From Chloroflexi bacterium AL-N1 (GTDB taxonomy: Bacteria > Chloroflexota > Chloroflexia > Chloroflexales > Roseiflexaceae): a stretch of 64,000 bases of DNA. Position 1 is the stretch's first letter, and each line of letters begins with the position of its first letter. Of this stretch, positions 26,572-35,926 are shown in pieces. Under the pieces are notes generated by a model, which saw nothing but the letters and a program-made list of their open reading frames with translations, made no database searches and was not told the origin of the DNA. The DNA lies in contig WYDT01000001.1 of NCBI GenBank assembly GCA_013122435.1, forward strand, positions 310,001-374,000, written 5' to 3'. The position numbers and the translations under genes were made by a program.

Positions 26572-28221
26572 ATGTTCTATCGAATTCTCTTAACCGGGCT
26601 TGTTGCAGGTATTTTGTGTGGTTGTAGCCAACCAAATGCTGCCCTGTCGCCGACTGCTCTGTCATCACCGACTGAAGTAGCTACGGCTGAAGCAGCAACA
26701 GTTGTACCAATTACCCCAGCAGCAGAATTACCAACTGAGGTTGCTCCAACTGCTCTTCCCCCTACGCCCACGCCGCCCACAACGACGCCAACACCAAATC
26801 TGCTTGAACGTGGTTTGGCGTTGCGTGAGGGACCATTTGACGTGAAAGCTCAGACGGCTGCACTTCTGCCAGCATTTCGTAGTGATCTGGATCGTGCTGA
26901 CGAGTGGAATCAATACACAATCAGTGCTGAGATTGACCCGATATCACGCACGGTGACGGGAAAACAACAATTGACATACACCAACCGCGATACTGTAGCT
27001 CTCGAGCAATTGTACTTTCATCTCTACCCAAACCATCCGGCTTTTGCGGGACGTCTGGAAGTCAGTAACGTGACGATTGATGGACAAGCTGTTTCGGTTG
27101 GATACGAAGGTGTGGAATATGTGTTGCAGGTCGATCTTCCCGCATTGTTGCCGTCGGGTGAGTCAGTAGTAGTCATGCTCGATTTCACTACACAGGCGCC
27201 TGAGAATGCGAGTACTACGGCTTACGGTGCATTTAACAGTGAAAGTGGCGTGTTTTCACTGGCATCGAGCTATCCCATAGCAGCGATTGTGCGTGATGGG
27301 GTCTGGGATATTCAGCCGCTCGATTCCAAAGGTGATTTTGTGAACAGTGAAACGGCACTCTATGATGTGACATTAACGGCGCCAGTCGATTGGATCGTCA
27401 TTACAACAGGTGTCACGGTTGAGACACAACGCGATAATCAACGTCAGGCAGCACGGTTTGTGAGTGGGCCACAGCGGGATTTTATGATCAGCCTGACGCA
27501 ATTCCCCAGTGTGAGTGCTGAAGTCGATGGCACACGTGTGACGTCGTACTATCGGCCTGGCGGTGAAGCAGCCGGACAGGAAGTGCTGGATGTGGGTGTG
27601 GAGTCGTTACGCATTTTTAATCAGCGCTATGGTCAGTATCCGCTGGTCGAGCTTGATGTCGTTGAGTTCGCTGCAACAACCTTTCTAGGCGTCGAGTATC
27701 CCGGACTTATTTTGATTGAACGGACATTGTATGATCAGTCGCCGTCTCTCGAAACAACGGTGGTGCACGAGGTTGCTCATCAATGGTGGTACAGTTTGAT
27801 TGGCAACGATGTACAGACTGCGGCGTGGATTGACGAAGGGCTAGCCAGTTTCTCACAGATAGTGTATCAGGAAGAGTTTTATGGACCAGAAGGGGCAGAA
27901 AACGAGTTACAACGCTTCCGCACGCGCTATGATCAAACGCGTGATGCGGGAGGAGATGCGCCGCTTGATCAGCCAAATGCTGCATTCCAACAGAACTATG
28001 TACCGCTGGTCTATGGCAAATCCGTTTTATTTTTCCAGGCATTACGTGAGCAGATTGGCGAGGAGGCTTTGGGGGTTTTTCTGCAGGGTCTTTATGAACA
28101 ACGATACAATGTGCTTACAGGAGATGATGTGCTTGTCACCGCTGAAATGGCATGTACCTGCGAGCTAGATGCATTGTATACCGATTGGGTTACGACGGCG
28201 AATCTGGTTGAGATACCATAA
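26572..28221 (+). CDS. M1 family metallopeptidase, predicted lipoprotein
   Basis: This is an exported zinc aminopeptidase-like protein of 549 residues. The signal sequence MFYRILLTGLVAGILCGC ends in a lipobox-like Cys18, followed by a disordered Ala/Thr/Pro linker (PPTPTPPTTTPTPN) to about residue 75. The M1 domains follow, with the zinc site TVVHEVAHQWWYSLIG and the third ligand Glu in WIDEGLASFSQ. The usual exopeptidase GxMEN motif appears changed (FLGVEYPGLILI), so the specificity may differ from true aminopeptidases. I chose the ATG at 26572 because the lipoprotein signal starts there and GGAG lies upstream. It is convergent with the PAS-STAS gene. Confidence 0.9.
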   Translation: MFYRILLTGLVAGILCGCSQPNAALSPTALSSPTEVATAEAATVVPITPAAELPTEVAPTALPPTPTPPTTTPTPNLLERGLALREGPFDVKAQTAALLPAFRSDLDRADEWNQYTISAEIDPISRTVTGKQQLTYTNRDTVALEQLYFHLYPNHPAFAGRLEVSNVTIDGQAVSVGYEGVEYVLQVDLPALLPSGESVVVMLDFTTQAPENASTTAYGAFNSESGVFSLASSYPIAAIVRDGVWDIQPLDSKGDFVNSETALYDVTLTAPVDWIVITTGVTVETQRDNQRQAARFVSGPQRDFMISLTQFPSVSAEVDGTRVTSYYRPGGEAAGQEVLDVGVESLRIFNQRYGQYPLVELDVVEFAATTFLGVEYPGLILIERTLYDQSPSLETTVVHEVAHQWWYSLIGNDVQTAAWIDEGLASFSQIVYQEEFYGPEGAENELQRFRTRYDQTRDAGGDAPLDQPNAAFQQNYVPLVYGKSVLFFQALREQIGEEALGVFLQGLYEQRYNVLTGDDVLVTAEMACTCELDALYTDWVTTANLVEIP

Positions 28222-28263
28222 AACAATCATACGATAGTATGAATTTCCCCATCTTATCCAGTA

Positions 28264-29199
28264 TTATGACGAGAGCGATTGGACAGAAGGGGATACTTTT
28301 TGATATGCAAAGGCAATTCCTGCCTGTAACGTACTGCGTGTAATAACACTACCAAGATCCACACCTAAGCCAACAAGCATCTGCGCGACTTCAGGTCGAA
28401 TACCGGTCAAAATGACTTGTGAGCCCAATAATTGTACTGCTTGTGCAGACTGAACCAGCGCATTGGCCACCTGGGTATCTACTATTAGAACCCCTGTAAT
28501 GTCAATAATGGCCACAGTTGCCTCATTCACGGCAATGCCTGATAAGAGAGATTCCATAATTTGCTGGGCCCGTCGTGAGTCGATAGTACCAATGAGAGGC
28601 ATGACCACAACCTGTTCATTGATTGTGAGTAAAGGTGTCGATAATTCCATAAGTGCTGCTGACTGTTGCTCAATCAGAGCTTCGCGCTGTTGTTGTTCAG
28701 CCAGTTCCTGTTGTTTGCGTTCCGTAATGTCAAACCCAGTCACAACTATCTGTTTGATATGACCAGCGGTATCATGGACAGGTGTGTATAGTGCAGTGGT
28801 CCAGACATCGCCGTTAGGAAAGGTTAAACAATCCTCAAATTCGAGAGTACTATTCGCCTGAATACAGGCAAGTGCACGTTTATTCATGGTCGCTGCAACT
28901 TCAGGAGCAACGATATCTTTGGGTTCTTTCCCAATCCACTGTTCGGCAGGGATGCCTGATATCTGAGCACATAGAGGATTGACATCTACATATTGGATGG
29001 TTGTTTTGTCTACAACATTAGCGACCGCAATCACATAGGGCGCCTGATTGTAGATAGCTTCTAACAATAGATCTGAAGAGTGGGAGGCCGTTTCCTCAGT
29101 ATTTGACAGAGACAAATGTTGTTCTAATTCGGCCACTCGTTGACGTAAGAAGAGAATTTCCTCTTGTAATAATGCAGGTTTATCATTGTTGGAAATCAT
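28264..29199 (-). CDS. PAS-STAS domain protein (RsbR-like)
   Basis: The 311-residue protein begins with a short coiled coil, has a PAS domain (about residues 50-160, with GIPAEQWIGKEP and the PAC stretch ITERKQQELAEQQQREALIE), a second helical linker, and a STAS domain (about 185-300) with VVMPLIGTIDSRRAQQIMES and IDITGVLIVDTQVANALVQS. This is the architecture of RsbR-type stressosome sensors, in which STAS Thr/Ser residues are phosphorylated. No RsbS or RsbT partner gene is nearby. GGAG lies about 11 bases before the ATG. The signal sensed by the PAS domain is unknown. Confidence 0.9.
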   Translation of the reverse strand: MISNNDKPALLQEEILFLRQRVAELEQHLSLSNTEETASHSSDLLLEAIYNQAPYVIAVANVVDKTTIQYVDVNPLCAQISGIPAEQWIGKEPKDIVAPEVAATMNKRALACIQANSTLEFEDCLTFPNGDVWTTALYTPVHDTAGHIKQIVVTGFDITERKQQELAEQQQREALIEQQSAALMELSTPLLTINEQVVVMPLIGTIDSRRAQQIMESLLSGIAVNEATVAIIDITGVLIVDTQVANALVQSAQAVQLLGSQVILTGIRPEVAQMLVGLGVDLGSVITRSTLQAGIAFAYQKVSPSVQSLSS

Positions 29200-29504
29200 C
29201 TGCAGATTTGCTCCTTTGATCCATTTTTACAAGGGTAGTATCAGAAAGAAAGATGGTATGTCATTGATTTTTCATAGAGGCAAATGTGGTTGTCTACCAT
29301 CACTGTCTAGTATATATCTTCTGGACAAAGGCGTTGGTAGTTTCTTCATCTTATTGATATACAATATGGTATCAAATGAGTTGATAGAGGTTTATTGAAA
29401 ACATCTCCTTTTTTTGAATGGATTGAATGGTAAAAGAAATTGTTATTTGTAATTAAAGTTCGTGCTAGTATGCAGGGTAGTAACAACCCGGAAAGGATGT
29501 TGCA
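29200..29504. other. Divergent intergenic region
   Basis: About 305 bases separate the PAS-STAS gene from the aldehyde dehydrogenase gene. The region is AT-rich near the right side and must contain two divergent promoters. I see no unambiguous promoter, operator, repeat or small gene. Confidence 0.45.
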
Positions 29505-30905
29505 ATGACGCAGATCAAAATAGATATCACCGAACATCCCTTTATGCTTGCGGGAAAACCGCGTATGGGGGAATCGGCAGCGGTGACATGTCCCTATGAT
29601 GGTATACCAATTGAAGTGGTGCATCAGGCTAGTTCAGATGAAGTGACCCGAAGAATGACAGGCCATCAGCGTACTGCGGTATTGCATGAGATTATCACTG
29701 GCATTCAAGATGAAGCTGAGGTATTTGCACAACTCATCGCGTTGGAAGCCGGTAAGCCCATTAAACAGGCCCGTGCTGAGGTTGAACGCGCGATCATTAC
29801 GTTTACTGTTGCGGCAGAAGAAGCGACCCGTTTTCGTGATGAGATGCTCCATCTTGATGGTGTACCGGGTGGTGCTGGACGTCAGAGGTTTATACGGTGC
29901 TTCCCCATCGGACCCATTGCGGTAATCACCCCTTTAACTTTCCGCTTAATCTGGTAGCTCACAAGCTGGCCCCGGCGATTGCAGCGGGATGTTCCATCGT
30001 ACTCAAACCGGCGTCACAAACGCCCATCACCTCGCTCAAACTGGGTTCTATTATCGTTGATGCTGGCTGGCCTTCGGAAGGATTGAGAGTGTTGTCACTT
30101 GCTGTTAGAGGATGCTGCACCACTCGTGGAGGACGCGCGTTTCAAACTACTGACGTTTATCGGCTCATCTGCTGTTGGTTGGGCCATGAAACAACGCGCT
30201 GGACACAAACTGGTGACGTTGGAACTTGGTGGCAATGCGGGTGTCATCGTTCACTCAGACGCTGATCTGGCTGATGCTGCTGAACGGTGTGTTGCTGGTG
30301 GTTTTGCCTATGCCGGACAGAGTTGTATCAGTGTGCAGCGTATTTTTGTGCAAGAACAGGTCTACGATGCGTTTATGAAATTGTTTACCCCACAAGTTGA
30401 GGCACTGAATGTGGCACATCCCCTTGATGAAGCTGCCGATCTTTCATCGTTGATACGTGAGAGCGATGGACAGCGGATGCGCGAGTGGCTGGAGGAAGCG
30501 TGTACAGCGGGTGCTCAGATTTTGGTTGGTGGTGTGGTCGACCAGAGGGTGGTCGAGCCGACGATTGTGGTAAACGCCGGCCCTGAACTTCGTATTAACT
30601 GTCAAGAGATGTTTGCTCCAGTCGTGATGGTAGAGACCTATACTGACTTTAACGATGCGCTTCGCATGGTAAACAACAGCGATTATGGTTTACAGGTCGG
30701 TCTTTTTACGCGTGATGTGCAACTCATTTTCTACGCATATGAGACATTGGATGTGGGTGGTGTGATGGTGAATGAGGTGCCAACCTGGCGTAGCGACCCA
30801 ATGCCATACGGTGGTGTAAAACAGTCTGGTTTTGGTCGTGAGGGGCTCAAGTATGCCATCGAAGATATGACTGCGCCAAAGGTGCTGGTGCTCAAGCTCT
30901 CGTGA
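29505..30905 (+). pseudogene. Aldehyde dehydrogenase gene with two compensating frameshifts
   Basis: Read as one gene this is an aldehyde dehydrogenase family protein of about 466 residues (NAD(P)-dependent oxidation of aldehydes to acids). The first frame gives the N-terminal part to CFPIGPIAVITP, where one base appears lost in ACCCCTTTAAC near 29930 and a stop follows at 29957. The next frame gives FNFPLNLVAHKLAPAIAAGC to about residue 195. One extra base near 30097-30101 then restores the first frame. The catalytic Glu (VTLELGGNAGV) and Cys (GGFAYAGQSCISVQR) are intact. The total length stays a multiple of three. It is either a recently inactivated gene or carries two sequencing errors. 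Confidence 0.9.
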
Positions 30906-30942
30906 GCAAATCGCTTTTGTGGGTGTCGCTTACTAATCCAGT

Positions 30943-31962
30943 TTATTCATGCACCCATGCCCGCCATTCATCCGCCAGTTCGTCAAGCGATTTGCCAGTG
31001 ATACCCTGATAATCTGCTGATCCATGCGCTCTACCCCGTCCACTGATATACAGGGCATCTACTGTTTCAGTGCCATAATCTTCTATTAAAAAATCTACAA
31101 AAGAAGCCCATAACTCATAGGCATTATTGGCTCCGTAGTTTTCAGCCGTAACAAGCTGTAGCGGAACACCGGATGCGTTCAATGTACGAGCGTGCGACTT
31201 CCAATCCGTTGATCCTTGCATTTCCAGCCAGTGTGCACTCACTACCCAGGTTGCGACTCCCTCGTGCAGAATGGTGTCGGCCCGGCGCTGGACATCGATA
31301 CCGTAGCGCTCCTGTTCAAGCTGGTGGCCAAGCTCGTGGGCTGCCACGACAATGGCGCGGTTGAGGTCTTCGCCAGTACGATAAAAGACCTGTGCATGCC
31401 GATCTTCGGTGTAGGCCAGTCCCCGTACGTCTTCCATTGGCGATGCTGAGGGGTGATAGAACCCAATCGACACGCGCTGTCGGAGTGTGGTACCGAAAGC
31501 TATTTCTGCGTCGCGGAGCGCCTGTTCGATCAAGGGTGCCGCAGCGGCAATCTCTTCCTTGCTGAAGGTGTGAGCACCGATATAGAGATCAAGCCGTTTG
31601 GTTTTAGCGACCCGTGTACCGGGTATCCATGGACCATCGCCAATCAAGTATGCTGGTTCAGGTGCAATGTTGATGGGTTGTGCACGGTTGGCTGGAACGC
31701 TTATTTCGGTATTTGACAGCGCACGTAGCGTACTCCGCCGGATAATTGGCTGAGGTGGCAGATCAATGGGTGCACCATCAGGGCCAACGGTTGGTGTAAA
31801 GCGTTCTGTTGGTGATTGCTCCACTAAAGGTTGTTGTGCGAGTGTTGTGGCATAGACGGTTGGTACGACCAGGATGTGGAGCAGAACGTAGACCGAAAGT
31901 AAAAAAGTGCACACGATAAGATGCCGCAGCCAAGCGGCCATGCGATAACTAATGCAAACCAT
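30943..31962 (-). CDS. Exported gluzincin metalloprotease (peptidase MA-like)
   Basis: The 339-residue protein has an N-terminal signal or anchor (HLIVCTFLLSVYVLLHILVV) and a C-terminal metalloprotease domain. The zinc motif is VAAHELGHQLEQERYG (HExxH) and a downstream third ligand is in TILHEGVATWVVSAHWLEM, as in gluzincins of the peptidase MA superfamily. A TP-rich linker follows the signal. Substrates are unknown, and the location should be outside the membrane. GGAA lies before the ATG. It converges on the aldehyde dehydrogenase gene, 37 bases apart. Confidence 0.85.
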   Translation of the reverse strand: MVCISYRMAAWLRHLIVCTFLLSVYVLLHILVVPTVYATTLAQQPLVEQSPTERFTPTVGPDGAPIDLPPQPIIRRSTLRALSNTEISVPANRAQPINIAPEPAYLIGDGPWIPGTRVAKTKRLDLYIGAHTFSKEEIAAAAPLIEQALRDAEIAFGTTLRQRVSIGFYHPSASPMEDVRGLAYTEDRHAQVFYRTGEDLNRAIVVAAHELGHQLEQERYGIDVQRRADTILHEGVATWVVSAHWLEMQGSTDWKSHARTLNASGVPLQLVTAENYGANNAYELWASFVDFLIEDYGTETVDALYISGRGRAHGSADYQGITGKSLDELADEWRAWVHE

Positions 31963-32096
31963 AGCATTCCTAACCAGAGTGTATATATGGTCTCTGGACG
32001 AGCAGCGTTCATGGCTACTCTATATGTCAAATATTTAGACACTGTAAATTTGTGTAGGTCTTTTTACCACAGAGTGCAAAGGCTGTCAAACCAGTC

Positions 32097-32126
32097 TTGA
32101 CGACGACTTGTAGCATATGTTACAAT
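32097..32126 (+). promoter_or_regulatory. Sigma-70-type promoter of the ArsR-SdpI operon
   Basis: TTGACG (32097-32102) and TACAAT (32121-32126) are separated by 18 bases, about 35 bases before the ArsR gene. The match to consensus is good and the position is right for an autoregulated ArsR operon. Confidence 0.65.
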
Positions 32127-32162
32127 CCGCAAAGAAATATTTAGAAGATTGGCTAAGTCTCT

Positions 32163-32477
32163 ATGGAGCTTACGCGCACATTGCAGGCGCTTACTGATCC
32201 AACCCGGCGAGCTATTCTTGAAATGCTGAATGAAGGCGACATGACGGCTGGTGATATAGCGGCTCATTTCAACATCTCCGCACCTAGTGTTTCACACCAT
32301 CTCAATGTGTTGAAAAATGCTGATCTGGTGCAGTCGCAGCGCCGTGGACAGACCATTATATACACGCTTAATGCAACAGTCGTTCAAGAGTTTTTGCAGG
32401 AGTTATTGCAATTCTTCCGTGTGGGAGAGGGTGAGCGTCCGTTTCTAAGATCGAAGAAGGATGAGGGTCATGCGTAG
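32163..32477 (+). CDS. ArsR family repressor (SdpR-like)
   Basis: This is a 104-residue winged helix-turn-helix protein. RTLQALTDPTRRAILEML and the recognition region FNISAPSVSHHLNVLKNADL are typical of the ArsR family. No Cys pair (CVC) of metal-sensing ArsR proteins is present, so it probably does not sense a metal. Its gene overlaps the SdpI-like gene by 17 bases. The same arrangement is known for SdpR-SdpI of Bacillus, where SdpI both gives immunity and sequesters the repressor at the membrane. It has a good promoter directly upstream. Confidence 0.92.
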   Translation: MELTRTLQALTDPTRRAILEMLNEGDMTAGDIAAHFNISAPSVSHHLNVLKNADLVQSQRRGQTIIYTLNATVVQEFLQELLQFFRVGEGERPFLRSKKDEGHA

Positions 32478-33114
32478 CCGCTGGTTTGCCCCTGTGTGTA
32501 TCCTGGTTATGGTTATCTTTAGTGTAGCTATCTACCACCGCTTACCTAAGCAGCTACCGGCTCACTGGAGTGCTTCAGGTGCTGTAATCATGGGCGATCG
32601 CCTCTCGGGTGTGGTGTCCCTGCCAGTTGTGACAACTCTGGTATGGCTCCTCTTAAGCGTTCTGCCACGGTTTGATCCACGTCGCAATTCATATGACAGT
32701 TTTATTGGAACCTATCGTCTTATGACCAATGCTACCATCTTGTTTTTGGCCGGTCTTTATATCGCTACTCTTGGCGCTGCCCTTGGCTGGTCGATATCGG
32801 TACCGCAGATTGCACTGGTTGGATCAGGATTATTATTGGTAGTGGTTGGCAATGAGATGGGACGGGTGCACATGTCTTCCTTTGTTGGTGTTCGCACGCG
32901 TTGGACCATGTCTGATCCTGAGGTATGGCGTCGGACCAATCGTGTTGGTGCGCGGCTTATGTTTGTGACTGGTTTGCTCATTGTCCTCGTTGGCCTGTTC
33001 AGCCCGGTTGATATAGCTTTGCCAATTATGCTGGCGATGATTGTGAGTACCACGCTGTTTCTCTTATGGTATTCGTATCACCTTTCACGTCAACACATCA
33101 AAGTTAAGTCGTGA
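32461..33114 (+). CDS. SdpI/DUF1648 family membrane protein
   Basis: The 217-residue membrane protein has about six hydrophobic segments. The DUF1648 signature near the N-terminus is LPKQLPAHWSASGAVIMG, and the SdpI signature is FVGVRTRWTMSDPEVWRRTN (about residues 140-160). In Bacillus, SdpI gives immunity to the peptide toxin SDP and transmits its presence to SdpR. The gene starts within the ArsR gene and is followed 44 bases later by an ABC transporter ATPase gene, so the four genes to 34.9 kb may form one self-protection operon. Confidence 0.92.
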   Translation: MRVMRSRWFAPVCILVMVIFSVAIYHRLPKQLPAHWSASGAVIMGDRLSGVVSLPVVTTLVWLLLSVLPRFDPRRNSYDSFIGTYRLMTNATILFLAGLYIATLGAALGWSISVPQIALVGSGLLLVVVGNEMGRVHMSSFVGVRTRWTMSDPEVWRRTNRVGARLMFVTGLLIVLVGLFSPVDIALPIMLAMIVSTTLFLLWYSYHLSRQHIKVKS

Positions 33115-33158
33115 CAGGGCTTTGATGCACAGATTGTGTTGAGAAAGGGAATTATGAA

Positions 33159-34076
33159 ATGTATGCAATTGAAACACAAGATCTCACCCGGAAATTTGGT
33201 GAGCGTACTGTTGTTGACGGTTTGACTCTCACTATTCCTAAAGGGACAGTGTTTGGTTTTCTCGGTCCCAATGGTGCTGGTAAAACCACCACTGTACGTA
33301 TGCTGGCAGCTCTGATTGCCCCAACGCAGGGTATGGCATATGTTGCTGGCAAACGGCTCGGCAACGATGACACTGCAATTCGCAAGCTGGTTGGTATTCT
33401 CACAGAGACGCCGGGACTCTACGACAGTCTGAGTGCGTGGCAGAATCTGGTGTTTTTTGCCCGTCTCTACGATGTTGACAAGCAGCTTGCCGAGTCGCAA
33501 GCTGAGCGTTATCTACGGATGCTCGACCTGTGGGAACGACGTGACGAGACCGTTAGTCGTTTCTCCAAGGGGATGCGTCAAAAGCTGGCCATTGCGCGCG
33601 CATTGATGCATGAACCAGAGATTATCTTTTTAGATGAGCCATCTGCCGGCTTAGATCCGGAGGCTGCACGAACGGTGCGTGACTTTATTAAAGATTTACG
33701 TGCTGAGGGCCGCACGATTTTTCTTACCACGCACAATTTGCCTGAGGCCGATGAGTTGTGCGATCTGATAGGCGTGTTTCGTGGCCAGTTACTCCAACTT
33801 GATACACCAAACAAGCTGCGTACATTATCTTCTGGTTCTGGCACGTCTATTCGATTGCGTGGTGATGCCCGACGCTGGGTCGAGACCGCACAGGCATTGC
33901 CATGTGTGCAGAGTGTTGAAGCGCAGAATGGGACATTATCTGTGATACTTCAGAATCCAGAACATGATAACCCTGTGCTGATTCGCACATTAGTCGACTC
34001 GGGCGCTGATATTTGCTATGTTGAGCCGTTAGCACATTCGCTGGAAAATGTATATCTCGAATTAATGCAAGATTAA
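33159..34076 (+). CDS. ABC transporter ATP-binding protein
   Basis: The 305-residue ATPase has Walker A GPNGAGKTTTVRML (about 36-49), a signature loop FSKGMRQKLAIARAL, Walker B IIFLDEPSAGLDPEA and the H-loop FLTTHNLPEADELC. The C-terminal part of about 85 residues resembles that of NatA/DrrA-type drug or ion exporters. It pairs with the ABC-2 permease encoded nine bases downstream. AAAGGG lies nine bases upstream of the ATG. Exported substrate unknown. The ArsR-SdpI context suggests a peptide, drug or sodium. Confidence 0.94.
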   Translation: MYAIETQDLTRKFGERTVVDGLTLTIPKGTVFGFLGPNGAGKTTTVRMLAALIAPTQGMAYVAGKRLGNDDTAIRKLVGILTETPGLYDSLSAWQNLVFFARLYDVDKQLAESQAERYLRMLDLWERRDETVSRFSKGMRQKLAIARALMHEPEIIFLDEPSAGLDPEAARTVRDFIKDLRAEGRTIFLTTHNLPEADELCDLIGVFRGQLLQLDTPNKLRTLSSGSGTSIRLRGDARRWVETAQALPCVQSVEAQNGTLSVILQNPEHDNPVLIRTLVDSGADICYVEPLAHSLENVYLELMQD

Positions 34077-34085
34077 GAGTTGGTG

Positions 34086-34889
34086 ATGAATCATATTGTT
34101 GTGTTGCTTCAAAAAGAAGGGCTTGAACTTCGCAAAAATCGTTCTTTATTACTTAGTCTATTGCTTCCACCGCTGTTGATTACGACAATCGCATTGTCTG
34201 CAATTTATGGCGTTGGTCAGTCACCTGATGATGATATCACTGAACTTGGTGCTGTTCTTGCCGATCCATCACTGGAAGGTATGAATGCAGCAGAGTTGGG
34301 GCAGGCTATTCTTGGGAAACAGTTTGGCATTCTCTTTTTGATTATGCCGCTCTTTATCCCAACAGTTATTGCCGCTTATAGCATTGTGGGTGAGAAGACC
34401 CGGCGGACCTTAGAACCGCTCCTTGCTGCACCGATTCATACCTGGGAGTTGCTTACAGCAAAAGCACTAGCATCACTGATACCATCTATCGCTGTGACAT
34501 GGGCGTGTGCTGGTATCTATAGTGGAGCAATTGCGCTTATAGCTGTCACAACTCGTGTCTTTATTGCAATTGTCAGCCCTGCCTGGATATTGGTGATGTT
34601 GTTGTGCGCGCCTTTGTTATGCCTGATCGCTATTGCCGCATCTGTGGCAATCTCGTCGCGGGTTTCCGATCCTCGAACAGCGCAACAGATTTCTGGTGTG
34701 GTCGTTGTCCCTATTCTCATCATTTTTTTTCACCCAGATGTCAGGTGTACTGGTCTTAAGTCCCGCAGTGACTATCGGCAGTGCTGTTGTGCTTGTGCTT
34801 ATCGCGGTTGTCGCGATCTGGGGCGCGGCACGTCTCTTTCAGCGCGAGACGATTCTGACACGCTGGAGTTAGGATGCATGGTGGCTTAG
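34086..34889 (+). CDS. ABC-2 type permease, frameshifted at a T8 tract
   Basis: The protein is a NatB-like ABC-2 permease with about six membrane segments (SLLLSLLLPPLLITTIALSA near the start). It reads normally to GVVVVPILIIFF, where a run of eight T (near 34726-34733) shifts the frame, and the last 50 or so residues then become hydrophilic nonsense ending at 34889. With seven T the frame continues as TQMSGVLVLSPAVTIGSAVV to RLFQRETILTRWS and a stop at 34872, giving a normal final membrane segment. This may be a mutation, slippage site or sequencing error. ATG 34086 has AAGAG upstream. Confidence 0.85.
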   Translation: MNHIVVLLQKEGLELRKNRSLLLSLLLPPLLITTIALSAIYGVGQSPDDDITELGAVLADPSLEGMNAAELGQAILGKQFGILFLIMPLFIPTVIAAYSIVGEKTRRTLEPLLAAPIHTWELLTAKALASLIPSIAVTWACAGIYSGAIALIAVTTRVFIAIVSPAWILVMLLCAPLLCLIAIAASVAISSRVSDPRTAQQISGVVVVPILIIFFHPDVRCTGLKSRSDYRQCCCACAYRGCRDLGRGTSLSARDDSDTLELGCMVA

Positions 34890-35782
34890 TCGATGACCAG
34901 CCTGCCTGCTTCTTCCTGCATGATGCCGACAAAATCCTCTACCGCAGGGGGAAGCTCACCACTGCGCGCAGAGCGGACCAATGCACTTTCGCGGAAGAGT
35001 GGTGAGAGATCGTTGACCTCCACCTCTACCAGTCGCCCGGTCGCCAGATCATCTGCAACGAGCGTACGGGTGAGAAAAGCTGCACCAACACCACGCAACA
35101 GCAATTTGCGAATAGTTTCGGTTGGGAGTTCCACAACAGGCTTGATCTGTGTGTCGATCTGGGCCAGTACCGGCGCCATCGATTGTCCCCAGCGTACCAG
35201 CATAAAAGGCTTGCCCGCGTGCTCGATATCACGGATTGATACCGCTTTTCGCTTCGAAAGCGGATGGCTGGGGCTCACAACCAGCATCAAGCGCTCACGG
35301 AGGCGCAGGATGGTTGTGAGTTCTGCGCTGAGGAAGGGCCATCCGATCAGTCCTACTTTTACCGTGCCATCCTGGACCATCTCGGTAATCTGGCTGCCAT
35401 GTCCTGTACGCACAAAGATTTCCACATAGGGATGTGTGGTGTGAAATCGATCCAGTGCGGGAACTAAAAAGCCACCTGCTAGTGATTGCAACACGCCCAC
35501 GGTCAACCGACCATGACTTCCCACCTGAGTTAGTCTGGCCGCTTCGACCCCCTCTGACAGCACATCGAGTGCCCGACGTGCATACGGCAGAAAACTTTCG
35601 CCAATCGCAGTGAGTTCGATATGCCTTCCACCACGCACAAAGAGGAGGCCACCTACGCTCTGCTCTAGTGTCTGGATACGAGCGCTGATGGTTGGTTGGG
35701 TAATATCGAGTGCCAATGCAGCACGACTAAAGTTCCCCTCACGTACGATGCGATCAAAGGCGCGAAGTTGTTCAATATCCAT
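34886..35782 (-). CDS. LysR family transcriptional regulator
   Basis: The 298-residue regulator has the N-terminal winged helix-turn-helix (MDIEQLRAFDRIVREGNFSR, ALALDITQPTISARIQTLE) and a periplasmic-binding-protein-like effector domain (GRLTVGVLQSLAGGFLVPAL onward). The start at 35782 fits the family, and AAGGA lies upstream. It is transcribed divergently from the MFS transporter gene 145 bases away, the usual arrangement for a LysR regulator and its target. The effector is unknown. Its stop overlaps the end of the convergent permease frame by four bases. Confidence 0.93.
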   Translation of the reverse strand: MDIEQLRAFDRIVREGNFSRAALALDITQPTISARIQTLEQSVGGLLFVRGGRHIELTAIGESFLPYARRALDVLSEGVEAARLTQVGSHGRLTVGVLQSLAGGFLVPALDRFHTTHPYVEIFVRTGHGSQITEMVQDGTVKVGLIGWPFLSAELTTILRLRERLMLVVSPSHPLSKRKAVSIRDIEHAGKPFMLVRWGQSMAPVLAQIDTQIKPVVELPTETIRKLLLRGVGAAFLTRTLVADDLATGRLVEVEVNDLSPLFRESALVRSARSGELPPAVEDFVGIMQEEAGRLVID

Positions 35783-35926
35783 CGATACGTTCCTTACATT
35801 CCATTCCATTATAGATATATTCGATAGTAAGTATAGTCATATATGCCTTGATGAATAGAGTCGCACGCTGTATCTTACATCAGTGCATATTATGGATATA
35901 GTTTATTGTTCAAAGAGTAAGACGAT

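Noticed and set aside
28215-28260. Short inverted repeat CATAC-GATA-GTATG between the M1 peptidase and PAS-STAS genes
   Set aside because: Stem of only five to six pairs without a T-run, too weak to call a terminator.
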